Positions 43,383 to 52,775 of a stretch of 64,000 nt of DNA are shown piece after piece (positions within the stretch are counted from its first letter, which is position 1; the number at the start of each line of letters is the position of its first letter). The DNA lies in contig CAYSWV010000020.1 of the NCBI GenBank assembly GCA_964434865.1, positions 1 to 64,000 of the forward strand, read 5' to 3'. Below the pieces are notes generated by a model. The model was given only the letters and a program-made list of their open reading frames with translations, did not search any database and was not told the DNA's origin. Position numbers and translations under genes: made by a program. This DNA comes from CAYSWV01 sp964434865 (GTDB lineage Bacteria; Cyanobacteriota; Cyanobacteriia; Thermostichales; Thermostichaceae).

Positions 43383-44963
43383 TCACGATGGATTGATCAC
43401 AGGTAGTCGATAGGACAACGATCCCAGCTGAGTTAATGTGGTTCCAGGATAGTAGAAATTAAGAATTTGAGACGTGGTGTAGCCCTGGCGAGATAACCCA
43501 TAGGATCCATATTGGCTCATACCAACCCCATGACCAAAGCCTCCTCCCAGAAAGGTATAGCCCCAAAGTTGATCCCCTTGAAGAATAGGCTCAATAGCAA
43601 ACATGGTGCTGAGCAAAGTTTGAAAGACCAGCCGAACTTGATCTTTTTCCAAGACGATAGAGTGAGTCCCAGTTGGGGTCGATAAATCTACTTGCAACGC
43701 TAGTATTCGGCCACTGGCTGCTCTCGATAGAATCTGGAGACGACTCACTCCTTCCCACTCTGGAATGGGTAATCCAAGATACTTTTGATTTTGTCTAAAC
43801 TGAGCTGAGAGGTCTGTTAATCCTACTTGTTTCTGCCATCTGAATAATCGAGAGATGCCAACTTCGTTATACCCTTCAGTTTGAGTTAAAAACTGACGAA
43901 AGACTTCAGGATCTCGCAAATCAAGCGTTGTAGCTCCAGATCCCACCGTATCCACAGTAGACTGTAGGTAAGGTCGGGGTTCACCGTCCCAAATGTGTTC
44001 AAATGCAGCTGAAATACCGCCATTCGTGGACGAGTAGACGGCATCAATCAAGTCTCCATTGTAGGTTAAGACTTGCCCTGCTGTTTGCTGAATAGCCGCA
44101 TCAGTTTGAGGAGTCGTTGAAAGTCCTTTGTAAACTTGACAGTGAGTATTAGCACACAAATGATAATCATCAATTTCAAATCGGTGAGTATTTCTTAAGG
44201 CATAAGTGCGAGCCAGGATCGCCTGAGCTTCGATCGCCGTTTGGGGCGCCCCAGGTCCAATTTCATGAGGGACAACGCCTCGCAAGTAGGTTTCCAAGGG
44301 GACCTGATTGATGACTGTGTAGGTGCCGTAAGCATTAGGTTTAACGGTGATGGGACCTGCATATAACGTCCCGCCAACTTGAATTGTCCCTCCATCTGAG
44401 GTGATGGTGAGTCGATCGCGGTTATAGCGATAGTGACCCACAACCCAACTGAGTAAAGGACGTTCTGTTCGCTCTTCTTGAACTAACCGGACAGAGGGTA
44501 GATGCTGAATTTGACTATACAGGCTTTGCAAATCTTGAATGGAGTATTCAGATCGATCAGCCCAAACTTGCCATTCACCAGGTTGTGCAATTTCAGATAA
44601 CACACCACGGGACTGCCATTCTAAGGCACTTGCATAAGCACTTTCAAAACTCTTATGGCTGCTAAAGATCAGGCGTTGGTCCCATTCAGGCTGAGTTAAG
44701 CCATGATTTACAATGCTGAGCGTAACTTTAGACGTGGTCATGGTTTGCTGGTTACCCTTGCTATCAGCAAACTGGAGAGATAACTGTGACCCCCAAGGTG
44801 CAACTAGATCAAGCGTATCAGCAGCCTCTTCCCCAAAGCGCTGGATAATCCCAACATGAAGGATATGATCGGCAGTAGCTGTAGTCATCCCAGGTAATGT
44901 AGCGCCTGCCCACAGAGCTCCAGCACCGATCAGAGTTAAGCCGTAAGTCTTCGCCAAATGCAT
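43383..44963 (-). CDS. SpoIID/LytB domain secreted protein, second copy
   Basis: A 526-residue exported protein. The signal sequence covers residues 1-30 (LTLIGAGALWAGATLPG). A 170-residue N-terminal region with SPOR-like features (VRLVQEERTERPLLSWVVG) precedes the SpoIID domain: NQVPLETYLRGVVPHEI, AIEAQAILARTYALRN, SSTNGGISAAFEHIW, and GGGFGHGVGMSQYGSYG at the end. The shared domain is like that at 6450-7715 but the N-terminal region is longer. Probable peptidoglycan-active protein outside the cytoplasmic membrane; which bonds it attacks is unknown. Confidence 0.87.
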   Translation of the reverse strand: MHLAKTYGLTLIGAGALWAGATLPGMTTATADHILHVGIIQRFGEEAADTLDLVAPWGSQLSLQFADSKGNQQTMTTSKVTLSIVNHGLTQPEWDQRLIFSSHKSFESAYASALEWQSRGVLSEIAQPGEWQVWADRSEYSIQDLQSLYSQIQHLPSVRLVQEERTERPLLSWVVGHYRYNRDRLTITSDGGTIQVGGTLYAGPITVKPNAYGTYTVINQVPLETYLRGVVPHEIGPGAPQTAIEAQAILARTYALRNTHRFEIDDYHLCANTHCQVYKGLSTTPQTDAAIQQTAGQVLTYNGDLIDAVYSSTNGGISAAFEHIWDGEPRPYLQSTVDTVGSGATTLDLRDPEVFRQFLTQTEGYNEVGISRLFRWQKQVGLTDLSAQFRQNQKYLGLPIPEWEGVSRLQILSRAASGRILALQVDLSTPTGTHSIVLEKDQVRLVFQTLLSTMFAIEPILQGDQLWGYTFLGGGFGHGVGMSQYGSYGLSRQGYTTSQILNFYYPGTTLTQLGSLSYRLPVINPS

Positions 44964-45183
44964 AACGTCTTATAGAGACAACTGTACGATAATCTTACCT
45001 GGATACTTCTCGATCGACTATGAGAATGTTAGACAGAGGATAACAACCCAGTAGAGTTGGGCAAAATCAAAGATCAACTTACACTATCCAATCTGGAACA
45101 GCTTTTAAGTTATTCAAGTAACCTAGGGATGATCAAAAGCTTGGTTGTTGAAGATCGTTTCAAAAAACTTAGGTTGTTGTTGC

Positions 45184-46344
45184 TTAGGTTGCCGTTACAG
45201 TGAGTAGCTGCAACAGATTTTGGGTTGTGCCTAGTTGTTCACTAAAGATAATGTCTAAAAAGTAACATGCTGTTGGGACTGGACTGTAATGCTCCAAAGC
45301 CCATTGTTGACCAGCTGTAGAAATATGCTCCAGGAGATGAGGACTTTTCTGAATGATCTTGTTGATTTCTTCAAGGTTGGCTAGATCAATACCAATGTAA
45401 TGTTTCCAGTTCTCAGGCATGATCGGTAGTAACAAACCATATTTCTGCAGATCAAGGTGTATTGAAACACATCCTGCTGCCAGAGACTCCCAAAACCTCC
45501 AACTATCCCATCGGAGAATCCCAGGACCTAAGTCACCATAAACAAAAGTACCGCCATAAGCACAACAGGCTATAGAGTTCTTCAGTCTGTTGTAATAGTT
45601 GGGATTATGTCGACCTCCCACCTGTGTCCAGCAAAGAAAGTCAAAAGGAGTACTATTGTCTATCGTGATGGGGGTGTTACGCAGATCTACAGTGCGGTTT
45701 AGTCTTAATACATTTGACAAATGGGGAACAAGAGTAAATTCAAGCGCAACTCTCACACTTTGATTAGCAGAAGCTCTAAAGTTAATCAAGATCTCTTGCG
45801 CTCTCTCTTGAAAAGGAGGACTTGAGGCGGTAGACGTGATGATTCGATTAGACAAGCCAAATGCCCATGGCACGTAATTTGAAGGATACTTAACAAAGCG
45901 ACTCATGTGAGTTCGAAATACCAGAGGGAACTGATCAAATTCAGGATGAAAAATAGTTGGATCACTGGCGTCAATTAAAACTGTTAAAGTATCTGTAGAA
46001 ACAAAAGGGGCAATCAACTTCAACCGATCGGTGGGCCCTTGTTCTGATCCTAACAATGAGACATCAATAATGCACAGAGCACATTGGTGTACCTGATCGA
46101 AGTCTGCAGCTGGAATCAAGTAGTTGTTTGTATCCAAAGATTGCAGCCAACAATTTCGATTCCCGTAAAGAGGGATACCCATAGCCTGGAAACCCTCTGC
46201 CAAAGCAACCGACTGATGGGGATGATTGCTGCCACGGGGAGCTTGATCATTAAATTCAGGAAGTACAAAAAAAACTCCATTGTTAAACAAGTTCTCAAGC
46301 AAGAGAAGACTATTGTCGGGAGTCGTCTGCTTCATGGGGCCCAT
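45184..46344 (-). CDS. Exostosin-like glycosyltransferase family protein
   Basis: A 386-residue soluble protein. The C-terminal part has the exostosin/GT47-like signature LRWDSWRFWESLAAGCVSIH, preceded by FVYGDLGPG and followed by ENWKHYIGIDLANLEEINKI. The N-terminal half has FFVLPEFNDQAPRGSNHPH and an HAQSVALAEGF-like segment. It is likely to transfer a sugar to a surface glycan or protein; donor and acceptor are unknown. An alternative start is ATG 46335. No good ribosome binding site is visible. It lies near the SPINDLY-FkbM gene on the same strand, so a glycosylation region is plausible. Confidence 0.72.
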   Translation of the reverse strand: MGPMKQTTPDNSLLLLENLFNNGVFFVLPEFNDQAPRGSNHPHQSVALAEGFQAMGIPLYGNRNCWLQSLDTNNYLIPAADFDQVHQCALCIIDVSLLGSEQGPTDRLKLIAPFVSTDTLTVLIDASDPTIFHPEFDQFPLVFRTHMSRFVKYPSNYVPWAFGLSNRIITSTASSPPFQERAQEILINFRASANQSVRVALEFTLVPHLSNVLRLNRTVDLRNTPITIDNSTPFDFLCWTQVGGRHNPNYYNRLKNSIACCAYGGTFVYGDLGPGILRWDSWRFWESLAAGCVSIHLDLQKYGLLLPIMPENWKHYIGIDLANLEEINKIIQKSPHLLEHISTAGQQWALEHYSPVPTACYFLDIIFSEQLGTTQNLLQLLTVTAT

Positions 46345-46509
46345 TGATAAAGATCAGAGCTGTCTACACTTCCTTCCTACCGAGTTTTACCCAGTTTTGG
46401 GATCATTCAAATCTCTCACAGAGAGCATCATACCTTGGCGTTCTTCTGTATCTAAAGGTGTCTCTAAGCAGCTTCCTTGTTAATTGTAGGGTGCTGTTGT
46501 TATCTCTTG

Positions 46510-46731
46510 CTATTGAGAGATCAACTTTTTAATCTGATCGGCGCGGTATTGGAATAGGTGCTTCAAGGTAAATCTAATGACCATAGCTAGCAGGACAGCT
46601 GCACCCACAGGCCAAGTCAAAATCATGACCACGGCAGCCGTTCGGCTAGGAAGACGAAATAGCAAGGATGTCAGGCTAACAGGGAGACCAACAACAAAAC
46701 ACCCCCACCCATAGATTGTGAGTAAACTCAT
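46510..46731 (-). CDS. Small membrane protein
   Basis: A 73-residue protein with two hydrophobic segments (about residues 8-26 and 33-53) separated by LPSRT, and a basic C-terminus (KHLFQYRADQIKKL). ATG 46731 has no strong ribosome binding site. I do not recognise the family. It could be a real small protein, but its short length leaves doubt. Confidence 0.5.
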   Translation of the reverse strand: MSLLTIYGWGCFVVGLPVSLTSLLFRLPSRTAAVVMILTWPVGAAVLLAMVIRFTLKHLFQYRADQIKKLISQ

Positions 46732-47227
46732 ACCCAGTGGAACATAACTTACTATAACTACTATTACTGGTTTGTTAAGACCTATCTAGTGTAAATACAA
46801 CTACCTAAAAGGTACATTTAACCTGCCCTATACACTGTATATTTACTTAAGATAGCGATTCTTTAGCTTCTTAGATTGATGGCCTGAGTGGAAAATCTTC
46901 GAGATCTCATTGCGATTAGGCTCGGAGTCCTAATAAACTCAGTATCATTACGTAGAAACAAATAGATTAAATTTACTAAGAAGCTAGTGCGTAGCTTAAG
47001 CTAGTATCAATCAAGACAAAAAACAGGTTAGTTCGTAATCTTACAAATTATGTCGAGATTTAGAGGAGATGGTTACCACTGTTCTGTCAACCAATCAGAA
47101 AAAGTCAGTTTTGAAGCCATCAGTGAAGCGATTCAGATTAAAACTGCTAAGCTATTGGACAACACGAATTGAATCTGCCCCGTCGGTTGGTGTTTAAGGC
47201 TGTCTAAGTAATTGAAAGGAAGCGGTT
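46732..47227. other. Leader region of the HerA-like gene with two small overlapping frames
   Basis: Most of the 496 bp is AT-rich with no gene. Just before the HerA-like gene are two overlapping frames: 47050-47172 (40 codons, MSRFRGDGYHCSVN) and 47069-47197 (42 codons, MVTTVLSTNQKKSVLK, basic). GAGGAG abuts the second start with no spacing. Either could be a leader peptide or neither may be translated. Confidence 0.35.
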
Positions 47228-48913
47228 ATGTCAAAGGCTCTAGCCACAGTTACTCAAGGTTCTCTGAGTCAAGGGTTGGAGGCTCGGCTCAATCCAGGTG
47301 CTTCGATTGAAGATCTGAGAGTGGGCAAGTTTATGGTGGTCCAAGGTCAGCGCCATCGGTTTTTTGGCATCTTGACAGACGTCATGTTAGGGACAACTAG
47401 CTCACAAATTTTGATGGATCCACCTCGGCCTGAAGACCAGCTACTCATGGAGGTGCTAGCAGGGACGGGAACGTTTGGGCTGTTAACCATTACCCCTATG
47501 TTAATGCTGGCTCCTGTAGAAACAGATTTAGAACCTGAGCATCCCCTGTTGAATGGTCAAGGAGGAGATCCTACAGCAGTACAGCTTCTACCTGTTAAAA
47601 CGGTGCCCGCTCATTTTTCGCAAGTGTTTGAAGCTGAAGAACTAGACTTTAGAGCCGTCTTTGGCTGGGAAGATGATCCCCATAAGCGTAACTTTGTCAT
47701 TGGTCAGCCCATCGATATGGGGGTACCTATTTGTCTAGATCTAGATCGCTTGGTTGAGCGCAGCAATGGTATTTTTGGCAAATCGGGTACTGGCAAATCA
47801 TTCTTAACTCGGCTGCTGTTGTCAGGCATTATTCGTAAGCAAGCTGCTGCTAATCTGATTTTTGATATGCACTCTGAGTACGGTTGGGAGGCAGCAACAG
47901 AAGGTAAGCAGCAAACTACGGTCAAAGGGTTACGACAGCTCTTTACCCATCAAGTTCAAATCTATACGCTTGATCCAGACTCAACAAAACGTCGTGGGGT
48001 TAAAGATGCTCAAGAACTCTTCATTAGCTACAATCAAATCGAAGTTGAAGATCTAGCCCTCCTGAGTCAGGAACTTAATCTATCTGAAGCTAGCCTTGAA
48101 AATGCTATCATCCTCCGAAATGAATTTGGCCGGGATTGGATCACTCGTTTATTGGGAATGTCTAATACTGATATTCAAGAATTTTGTGAGGAACGACTGG
48201 GTAACAAAGCCTCCATTATGGCCTTACAGCGAAAATTGACTCGGTTAGATGACTTGAAATATATTCGAAATACGCTGCCATACAATTACATTGGTCAAAT
48301 CTTAGATGCACTGGAGGCCGGAAAACACATTGTCATTGAATTTGGTTCTCAATCTAATTTGCTCTCTTACATGTTAGCAACTAATGTCATTACTCGCCGG
48401 ATCCACCAAGCTTACGTTCATAAAGCAGAGCGATATCTGCAAACCAAAAATCCCTTAGACAAACCTCGACAACTAGTCATTACGATTGAAGAAGCCCATC
48501 GGTTTTTAGATCCACGGACCTCAAAACAAACCATATTTGGTACCATTGCCCGTGAAATGCGTAAGTACTTTGTCACCTTACTGGTTGTTGATCAGCGGCC
48601 CTCAAGTATTGATAGTGAAGTCATGTCTCAACTAGGAACTCGGATCACAGCCCTATTGAATGATGATAAAGATATTGATGCCGTTTTTACGGGCGTGGCT
48701 GGGAGCCAAAATCTGAAAACCGTGCTGGCAAAGTTAGATACTAAGCAGCAAGCTCTATTGCTAGGCCATGCCGTGCCCATGCCAGTTGTGGTGCAAACTC
48801 GAGCCTATGATGCAGTCTTCTACGCTGAAATTAGTGATATGAATTGGAGTCAGGTTCCCGATGCTGATCTATTTGTGGCCGCGGAGCAGGCTCGGGCCGA
48901 CTTGGGTTGGTAG
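47228..48913 (+). CDS. HerA-like ATPase
   Basis: A 561-residue ATPase of the HerA/FtsK class. An N-terminal beta domain of about 150 residues (RVGKFMVVQGQRHRFFGILTD) reads like a HAS-barrel. It is followed by Walker A GKSGTGKSF near residue 187, Walker B LVITIEEAHRF, and the sensor and arginine region GTIAREMRKYFVTLLVVDQRPSS, GTRITALLNDDKD. HerA ATPases form hexamers that move DNA, in archaea with the NurA nuclease; no NurA gene is in the window. ATG 47228 has AAGGAAG upstream. Its 3' 83 bp overlap the convergent DUF2721 gene. Confidence 0.88.
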   Translation: MSKALATVTQGSLSQGLEARLNPGASIEDLRVGKFMVVQGQRHRFFGILTDVMLGTTSSQILMDPPRPEDQLLMEVLAGTGTFGLLTITPMLMLAPVETDLEPEHPLLNGQGGDPTAVQLLPVKTVPAHFSQVFEAEELDFRAVFGWEDDPHKRNFVIGQPIDMGVPICLDLDRLVERSNGIFGKSGTGKSFLTRLLLSGIIRKQAAANLIFDMHSEYGWEAATEGKQQTTVKGLRQLFTHQVQIYTLDPDSTKRRGVKDAQELFISYNQIEVEDLALLSQELNLSEASLENAIILRNEFGRDWITRLLGMSNTDIQEFCEERLGNKASIMALQRKLTRLDDLKYIRNTLPYNYIGQILDALEAGKHIVIEFGSQSNLLSYMLATNVITRRIHQAYVHKAERYLQTKNPLDKPRQLVITIEEAHRFLDPRTSKQTIFGTIAREMRKYFVTLLVVDQRPSSIDSEVMSQLGTRITALLNDDKDIDAVFTGVAGSQNLKTVLAKLDTKQQALLLGHAVPMPVVVQTRAYDAVFYAEISDMNWSQVPDADLFVAAEQARADLGW

Positions 48914-49394
48914 GGTGCGCCAACTGACAGGTTTTATGGACAATAAATTGCTCCAACTGATGAGATCCACGAAAGCAACGAGTCAGCACCAGCATACCGA
49001 TGAATAAAGTGACGACACCGATCAAAAAACTTAGCAAAGCTGCACGTTCCACCCATACCGTGCGAAAGACTACCGAGCATCCCAGAATAGACATGCTGGT
49101 AAGACAGGCAATGATAGAGAGGTAAATTAACAACATGGTGTTGTGCAAAGAGTGATGATGACTCAACAACAAGGGAAGTTGACGATCAATGATCTCAAGC
49201 TTAGATTCGAGAAATGTGAGATCTGTAGAGGCTTTTGCCAGTTGTCGTAGTAGCTCCACTCGTTCTAAAGCTAAAGCCCGCAGCTGATTAGCAAAGTTCG
49301 TGTATTGTGCTCCGATACTGTTTAATAACAGAGCGCAAGCTGTAATCATCACAACTGGAGCCAGAATAGATTGAATTACATCAGTAGTAGCCAA
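48831..49394 (-). CDS. DUF2721 membrane protein
   Basis: A 187-residue protein of the DUF2721 family: an N-terminal helix (IQSILAPVVMITACALLLNS), the conserved TNFANQLRALALERVELL, then two membrane segments at about residues 87-112 and 117-137. The last 28 residues (NPSRPEPAPRPQID) lie antisense to the 3' end of the HerA-like gene and look like an extension by readthrough past an earlier end. No function is established. It is the only gene on this strand between 46731 and the cupin at 50323. Confidence 0.83.
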   Translation of the reverse strand: MATTDVIQSILAPVVMITACALLLNSIGAQYTNFANQLRALALERVELLRQLAKASTDLTFLESKLEIIDRQLPLLLSHHHSLHNTMLLIYLSIIACLTSMSILGCSVVFRTVWVERAALLSFLIGVVTLFIGMLVLTRCFRGSHQLEQFIVHKTCQLAHPTNPSRPEPAPRPQIDQHREPDSNSYH

Positions 49395-49868
49395 GTACAG
49401 CCCTCCTCAGCCCCAGCTCGTCGGATAGATCTATCCATTGAGAACTTAATCTAATCCTAAAACTTGCGTAGTCATTCGTAACAAATTAGGAGCCAGTTGC
49501 TACTTCTTTCTATCCTTGATGACAATCACCGATCGGTAGTGATCTGAATCACCACTCAAAATGGATTCAGCGAAGATACTGAACTCATAGAAAAAAGTAA
49601 GTAAGTAAATAAGTTCTGACTGGTGTAGTGCTCAAAGTTCTAAGTGAAGTCTATATTCGCTGGATCAATGTACTCATCTAGTTCAGATCATGAAGGAGAA
49701 GTAAAGATAGGAAGAGGTAAGGTAAGAAAAAGTAAAGCGGAGAAAAGTAGAGCGGAATAAGTACTGTAAGGAACAGTTCCTAGATAGTAGTAACCAAGTA
49801 TTAATACATAGTTAACCATCAATGATAGTTTGGGTAGAAATAGCGGAAATATAGGATATAAATCTAAT

Positions 49869-49933
49869 AAATTAATTGGCTTAGATTAAATTAATTGGCT
49901 TAGATTAAATTAATTGGCTTAGATTAAATTAAT
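49869..49933. repeat. 19-bp tandem repeat, 3.4 copies
   Basis: AAATTAATTGGCTTAGATT is repeated exactly at 49869, 49888 and 49907, followed by the first eight bases of a fourth copy. Confidence 0.95.
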
Positions 49934-50222
49934 ATGGACTAAATATGGACTCGATTTAGCAGTCACCAAGAGTAAGAAAGTAGTGAGTAAAAAAGTAATT
50001 AGAGTAAAAAGGCTTTATTTCTTACTTAAGGCATAGTCTAAGCAAAATAGTTTGATAGTACTAAATGGGGTAGCTGGAAAGAATGTACTTAAGTCATAGA
50101 TACAAACTAGTGAAGGGAAAGCAAAAGTAAAGTAAGCATAGATGCAAAGTAAAATATAGATTGAGATCTATGGGCAATGGTTCAAACTCAAGCAAGTGAG
50201 TTAATGTTGCTGTTGCAGATAG

Positions 50223-50254
50223 CCTGACATCTTGTAGACCTGACATCTTGTAGA
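50223..50254. repeat. 16-bp direct repeat, two copies
   Basis: CCTGACATCTTGTAGA occurs at 50223-50238 and 50239-50254 without a gap. Confidence 0.95.
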
Positions 50255-50271
50255 AGGGTAAATGTCATGCC

Positions 50272-50305
50272 AATAACCTAAATGCCCCGCATCGTCGGGG
50301 TTATT
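50272..50305 (-). terminator. Hairpin after the cupin gene, probable terminator
   Basis: CCCCG (50285-50289) pairs with CGGGG (50296-50300) around a six-base loop, and outer AATAA/TTATT can extend the stem past a bulge. It begins 18 bp past the stop codon of the minus-strand cupin gene. There is no long U tract on that strand, so efficiency is uncertain. Confidence 0.45.
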
Positions 50306-50322
50306 ACTTTTGATTGGGTAGC

Positions 50323-50763
50323 TTAAATCATTTCAAAATCGCTGAAGTCAAAGCCAGGAATAACAACACAGCTGACCAAACTATAGCCCCAAGATCCTGT
50401 TCGTGGTTTTGCCTCTTGCCAATCCCCCCCTGGAACCCAAGCTTGATAGCAGTGATCTTGACCTAACACATAGGTTCTTAGATGAGTGTCATGGGTTGGT
50501 GTGGTGTTGATATTGAGTTCAAGGGGATCGCCTACATGAAAAATCCACAACTCATCTGTCTTAACTCGATGCCATCGAGACTGAGATCCAGTAGGTAAAA
50601 GAAAATAGATCAGGCTGCCTGCTTCTCTCTCCCCTTGAATAGTTGCGGGTAATGAGTCAGCTGCCAGCTTGATCGATGAACGCCAAGTTTCTCGAAAGTA
50701 GCCACCTTCGGGATGGGGTGCTAACTCAAGAGCTTCGATCATTTGTTTAACGGCAAGGTCCAT
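50323..50763 (-). CDS. DUF985-type cupin
   Basis: A 146-residue cupin with the DUF985 signatures LAPHPEGGYFRETWRS near the start, RWHRVKTDELWIFHVGDPL in the middle (a His and Glu that could bind metal), and VPGGDWQEAKP near the end. No reaction is established for this family, which may be a sugar epimerase-like or dioxygenase-like fold. ATG 50763 lies two bases after the tatC stop codon, so it is translated from the same message. Confidence 0.87.
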   Translation of the reverse strand: MDLAVKQMIEALELAPHPEGGYFRETWRSSIKLAADSLPATIQGEREAGSLIYFLLPTGSQSRWHRVKTDELWIFHVGDPLELNINTTPTHDTHLRTYVLGQDHCYQAWVPGGDWQEAKPRTGSWGYSLVSCVVIPGFDFSDFEMI

Positions 50764-50765
50764 CG

Positions 50766-51533
50766 TTATTGCCCCATTAACCTAACCAGTCCAATGCCTA
50801 ACAAGTAGAGTACCGTTACGGCTCCTGCCAATAGGCTTTGTGTGAGCGGATCAGTTGATGGCGTGAGGATAGCTCCAGCAATGACGGCACCCAGCACAAC
50901 ATAACGCCAAGCCTTAAACATTTGTGCAGAAGACACAAGACCTAAGGCACCCAGCAGAGCTTGAAGAATGGGAACTTGAAAAGCAATCCCTGTACTAAAC
51001 ATCAACAGCAAAATAAATTCAAAGTACTTATCAATCGACCACGCTTGATCGACCACACCCTCACCGAATTGAATAAAGAACCGTAGTGCTGCTGGGATAA
51101 GTAAGTAGTAGGAAAAGACTAACCCACCTACAAATAAGAGACTGGATCCCATAACAACTGGTGCTAAGATTCGTTGTTCCTGAACACTTAGACCAGGCAG
51201 AACAAAGCGGGCAATCTGGTAAATGATAAAGGGAGTTGATAACAGTAAGCCTGAGTAAGCAGCAACTTTCATTGAAACAAAGAAGTACTCCCCAGGTGAT
51301 AATTGGAGAAAGGTGACATCGCCAGCCGGAACTTCTAGGATCTGGACCAAAGGATTAACAACAATAAAGCAAGCCACGATGCCGCCAACTACTGCTAGTA
51401 AAGAGACAAAGAGCCGGCCTCTCAGTTCTTCTAGGTGCTCCGTCAAAGTCATTTCGACTTCATTGGGAAACTCAGGATCCATCTGAGCTGGTTTAGACTT
51501 GACTGAAGTTGAGTCGTCAGAAGCAACCGCCAT
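50766..51533 (-). CDS. tatC: Sec-independent protein translocase TatC
   Basis: A 255-residue protein with six predicted membrane segments. The N-terminus carries the conserved LTEHLEELRGRLFVSL, and further motifs are FLQLSPGEYFFVSMKVA and FSTGIAFQVPILQALLG. TatC recognises twin-arginine signal peptides and, with TatA/B-type proteins, exports folded proteins across cytoplasmic and thylakoid membranes. The cupin gene follows 2 bp downstream. No tatA gene is in the window. Confidence 0.95.
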   Translation of the reverse strand: MAVASDDSTSVKSKPAQMDPEFPNEVEMTLTEHLEELRGRLFVSLLAVVGGIVACFIVVNPLVQILEVPAGDVTFLQLSPGEYFFVSMKVAAYSGLLLSTPFIIYQIARFVLPGLSVQEQRILAPVVMGSSLLFVGGLVFSYYLLIPAALRFFIQFGEGVVDQAWSIDKYFEFILLLMFSTGIAFQVPILQALLGALGLVSSAQMFKAWRYVVLGAVIAGAILTPSTDPLTQSLLAGAVTVLYLLGIGLVRLMGQ

Positions 51534-51623
51534 ATTGTCTGATTCTATAAAACTCGTTTATCTTAACCTGTCTCAAGCCTGATCCCAAGCAACTGCTGGC
51601 TGGAAATTGAGATCTTCACTTGA

Positions 51624-52145
51624 TCACGTTAGCTTCAAGATGTGAGTGAGATAATCTTGTTCGCTTAACACTTGACTGGGTTGCTGATCAAGAAATAGTC
51701 GGCCATGCAGATGATCATACTCATGCTGAAAGATACGAGCAACAAAGCCAGTCCACTCTGCTACAACCTGCTGCCCCTTGGTCGTTGTATATTCAACCAC
51801 TATAGACTGACTCCGTTTCACTAATCCTCTTTGATCCGGAATACTTAAGCAGCCTTCCCAGCCCCACTCATCGTCATCTGATTGTTGTAAAACCTGAGGG
51901 TTAATAACAGCAAAAGGATCAATGTCAGGAGCATGAGGATATCGGAGATTGGGCCTTGAAGCTATAATCATAGCCTGAATGCTTACACCCACTTGAGGGG
52001 CAGATAACCCCACCCCATGAACCTCTTTAACCGTCACCATCATAGTGGTAATCAACTTCTGAATGGCTGGGTCATGAACATCCAGCACGCTCGTAGCCGG
52101 TTGAGCCAGGATAGGATCTCCAATTTGACAAATCGATAAGCTCAT
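51624..52145 (-). CDS. def: Peptide deformylase
   Basis: A 173-residue metalloenzyme removing the N-formyl group from new proteins. The three family motifs are present: VGLSAPQVGVS, EGCLSIP with the metal-binding Cys, and QHEYDHLHG with the HExxH. The first motif has Ser where most have Ala, a common variant. Length is normal. It lies upstream of tatC on the same strand (90 bp), and the MAPEG gene is 21 bp upstream of it. Confidence 0.93.
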   Translation of the reverse strand: MSLSICQIGDPILAQPATSVLDVHDPAIQKLITTMMVTVKEVHGVGLSAPQVGVSIQAMIIASRPNLRYPHAPDIDPFAVINPQVLQQSDDDEWGWEGCLSIPDQRGLVKRSQSIVVEYTTTKGQQVVAEWTGFVARIFQHEYDHLHGRLFLDQQPSQVLSEQDYLTHILKLT

Positions 52146-52166
52146 AATTCAAAGCCGACTCGGCTG

Positions 52167-52607
52167 TCAGGCCAATGTAAGTAATGGAGATAAGCTAATA
52201 GCCAATAGCCCTAGAGTGCAGGTTGCCCCCAACACATAGGAAAAAGAGCGAGCATAAGGAAAATCTATGATGTAAAACAAGGCGTACAACAGGCGTGCGA
52301 TCAAGAAGACAATACCTAAAATTGAAATCCATTGGTCGCCTGATAATCCCTGATATAGCAGACCTTCATGAGGACCTGTAACGTAAGCGATCAGGGCAGC
52401 AGCAGCAAACGGACCAAAGGTTTCAAATCCATTTTGATGAGCCCAGGTAGCTCGTTGAGCATAAGGAGGTAACTGATCAAACATAGCTCGAGGTTTGTGG
52501 TAGTCATACCCAAGCTGCATTCTGGCCCAACCTACAGCTCCAAAGGGGATATAAACTGTGAGGATAGCAGCTGCAATGCAAAGGAGTGGAATTACTGTCA
52601 AATTCAT
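52167..52607 (-). CDS. MAPEG family membrane protein
   Basis: A 146-residue protein with about four membrane segments. The motif AQRATWAHQNGFETFGPFAAAALIA, in which E and N are conserved, is typical of bacterial MAPEG proteins, relatives of microsomal glutathione transferases. Substrate unknown. It lies 21 bp upstream of the deformylase gene on the same strand; transcription as one unit through tatC and the cupin is possible. Confidence 0.87.
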   Translation of the reverse strand: MNLTVIPLLCIAAAILTVYIPFGAVGWARMQLGYDYHKPRAMFDQLPPYAQRATWAHQNGFETFGPFAAAALIAYVTGPHEGLLYQGLSGDQWISILGIVFLIARLLYALFYIIDFPYARSFSYVLGATCTLGLLAISLSPLLTLA

Positions 52608-52775
52608 CTTAAATAAAGTATCGGCATCTACAATTTATTATACTGATCAATCCAGTCAATCCAGTCAATCCAGTCAAGAATAGCCAGTCAAGAATGGATG
52701 GGTGTATTGGCTCCTGACATATTAAAATCTGGGATTATAAAGTCTGTGATTATTGAAATGCTGACTCACTACTGT

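Larger units (their letters stand above)
49395..50322. other. Long AT-rich intergenic region with purine-rich runs and repeats
   Basis: About 930 bp with no gene I can support. Plus strand 49590-49770 is dominated by A/G runs of AAGTAAAG type. Tandem repeats lie at 49869-49933 and 50223-50254, and a hairpin at 50285-50300. The composition differs strongly from the flanking coding DNA. Confidence 0.6.
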
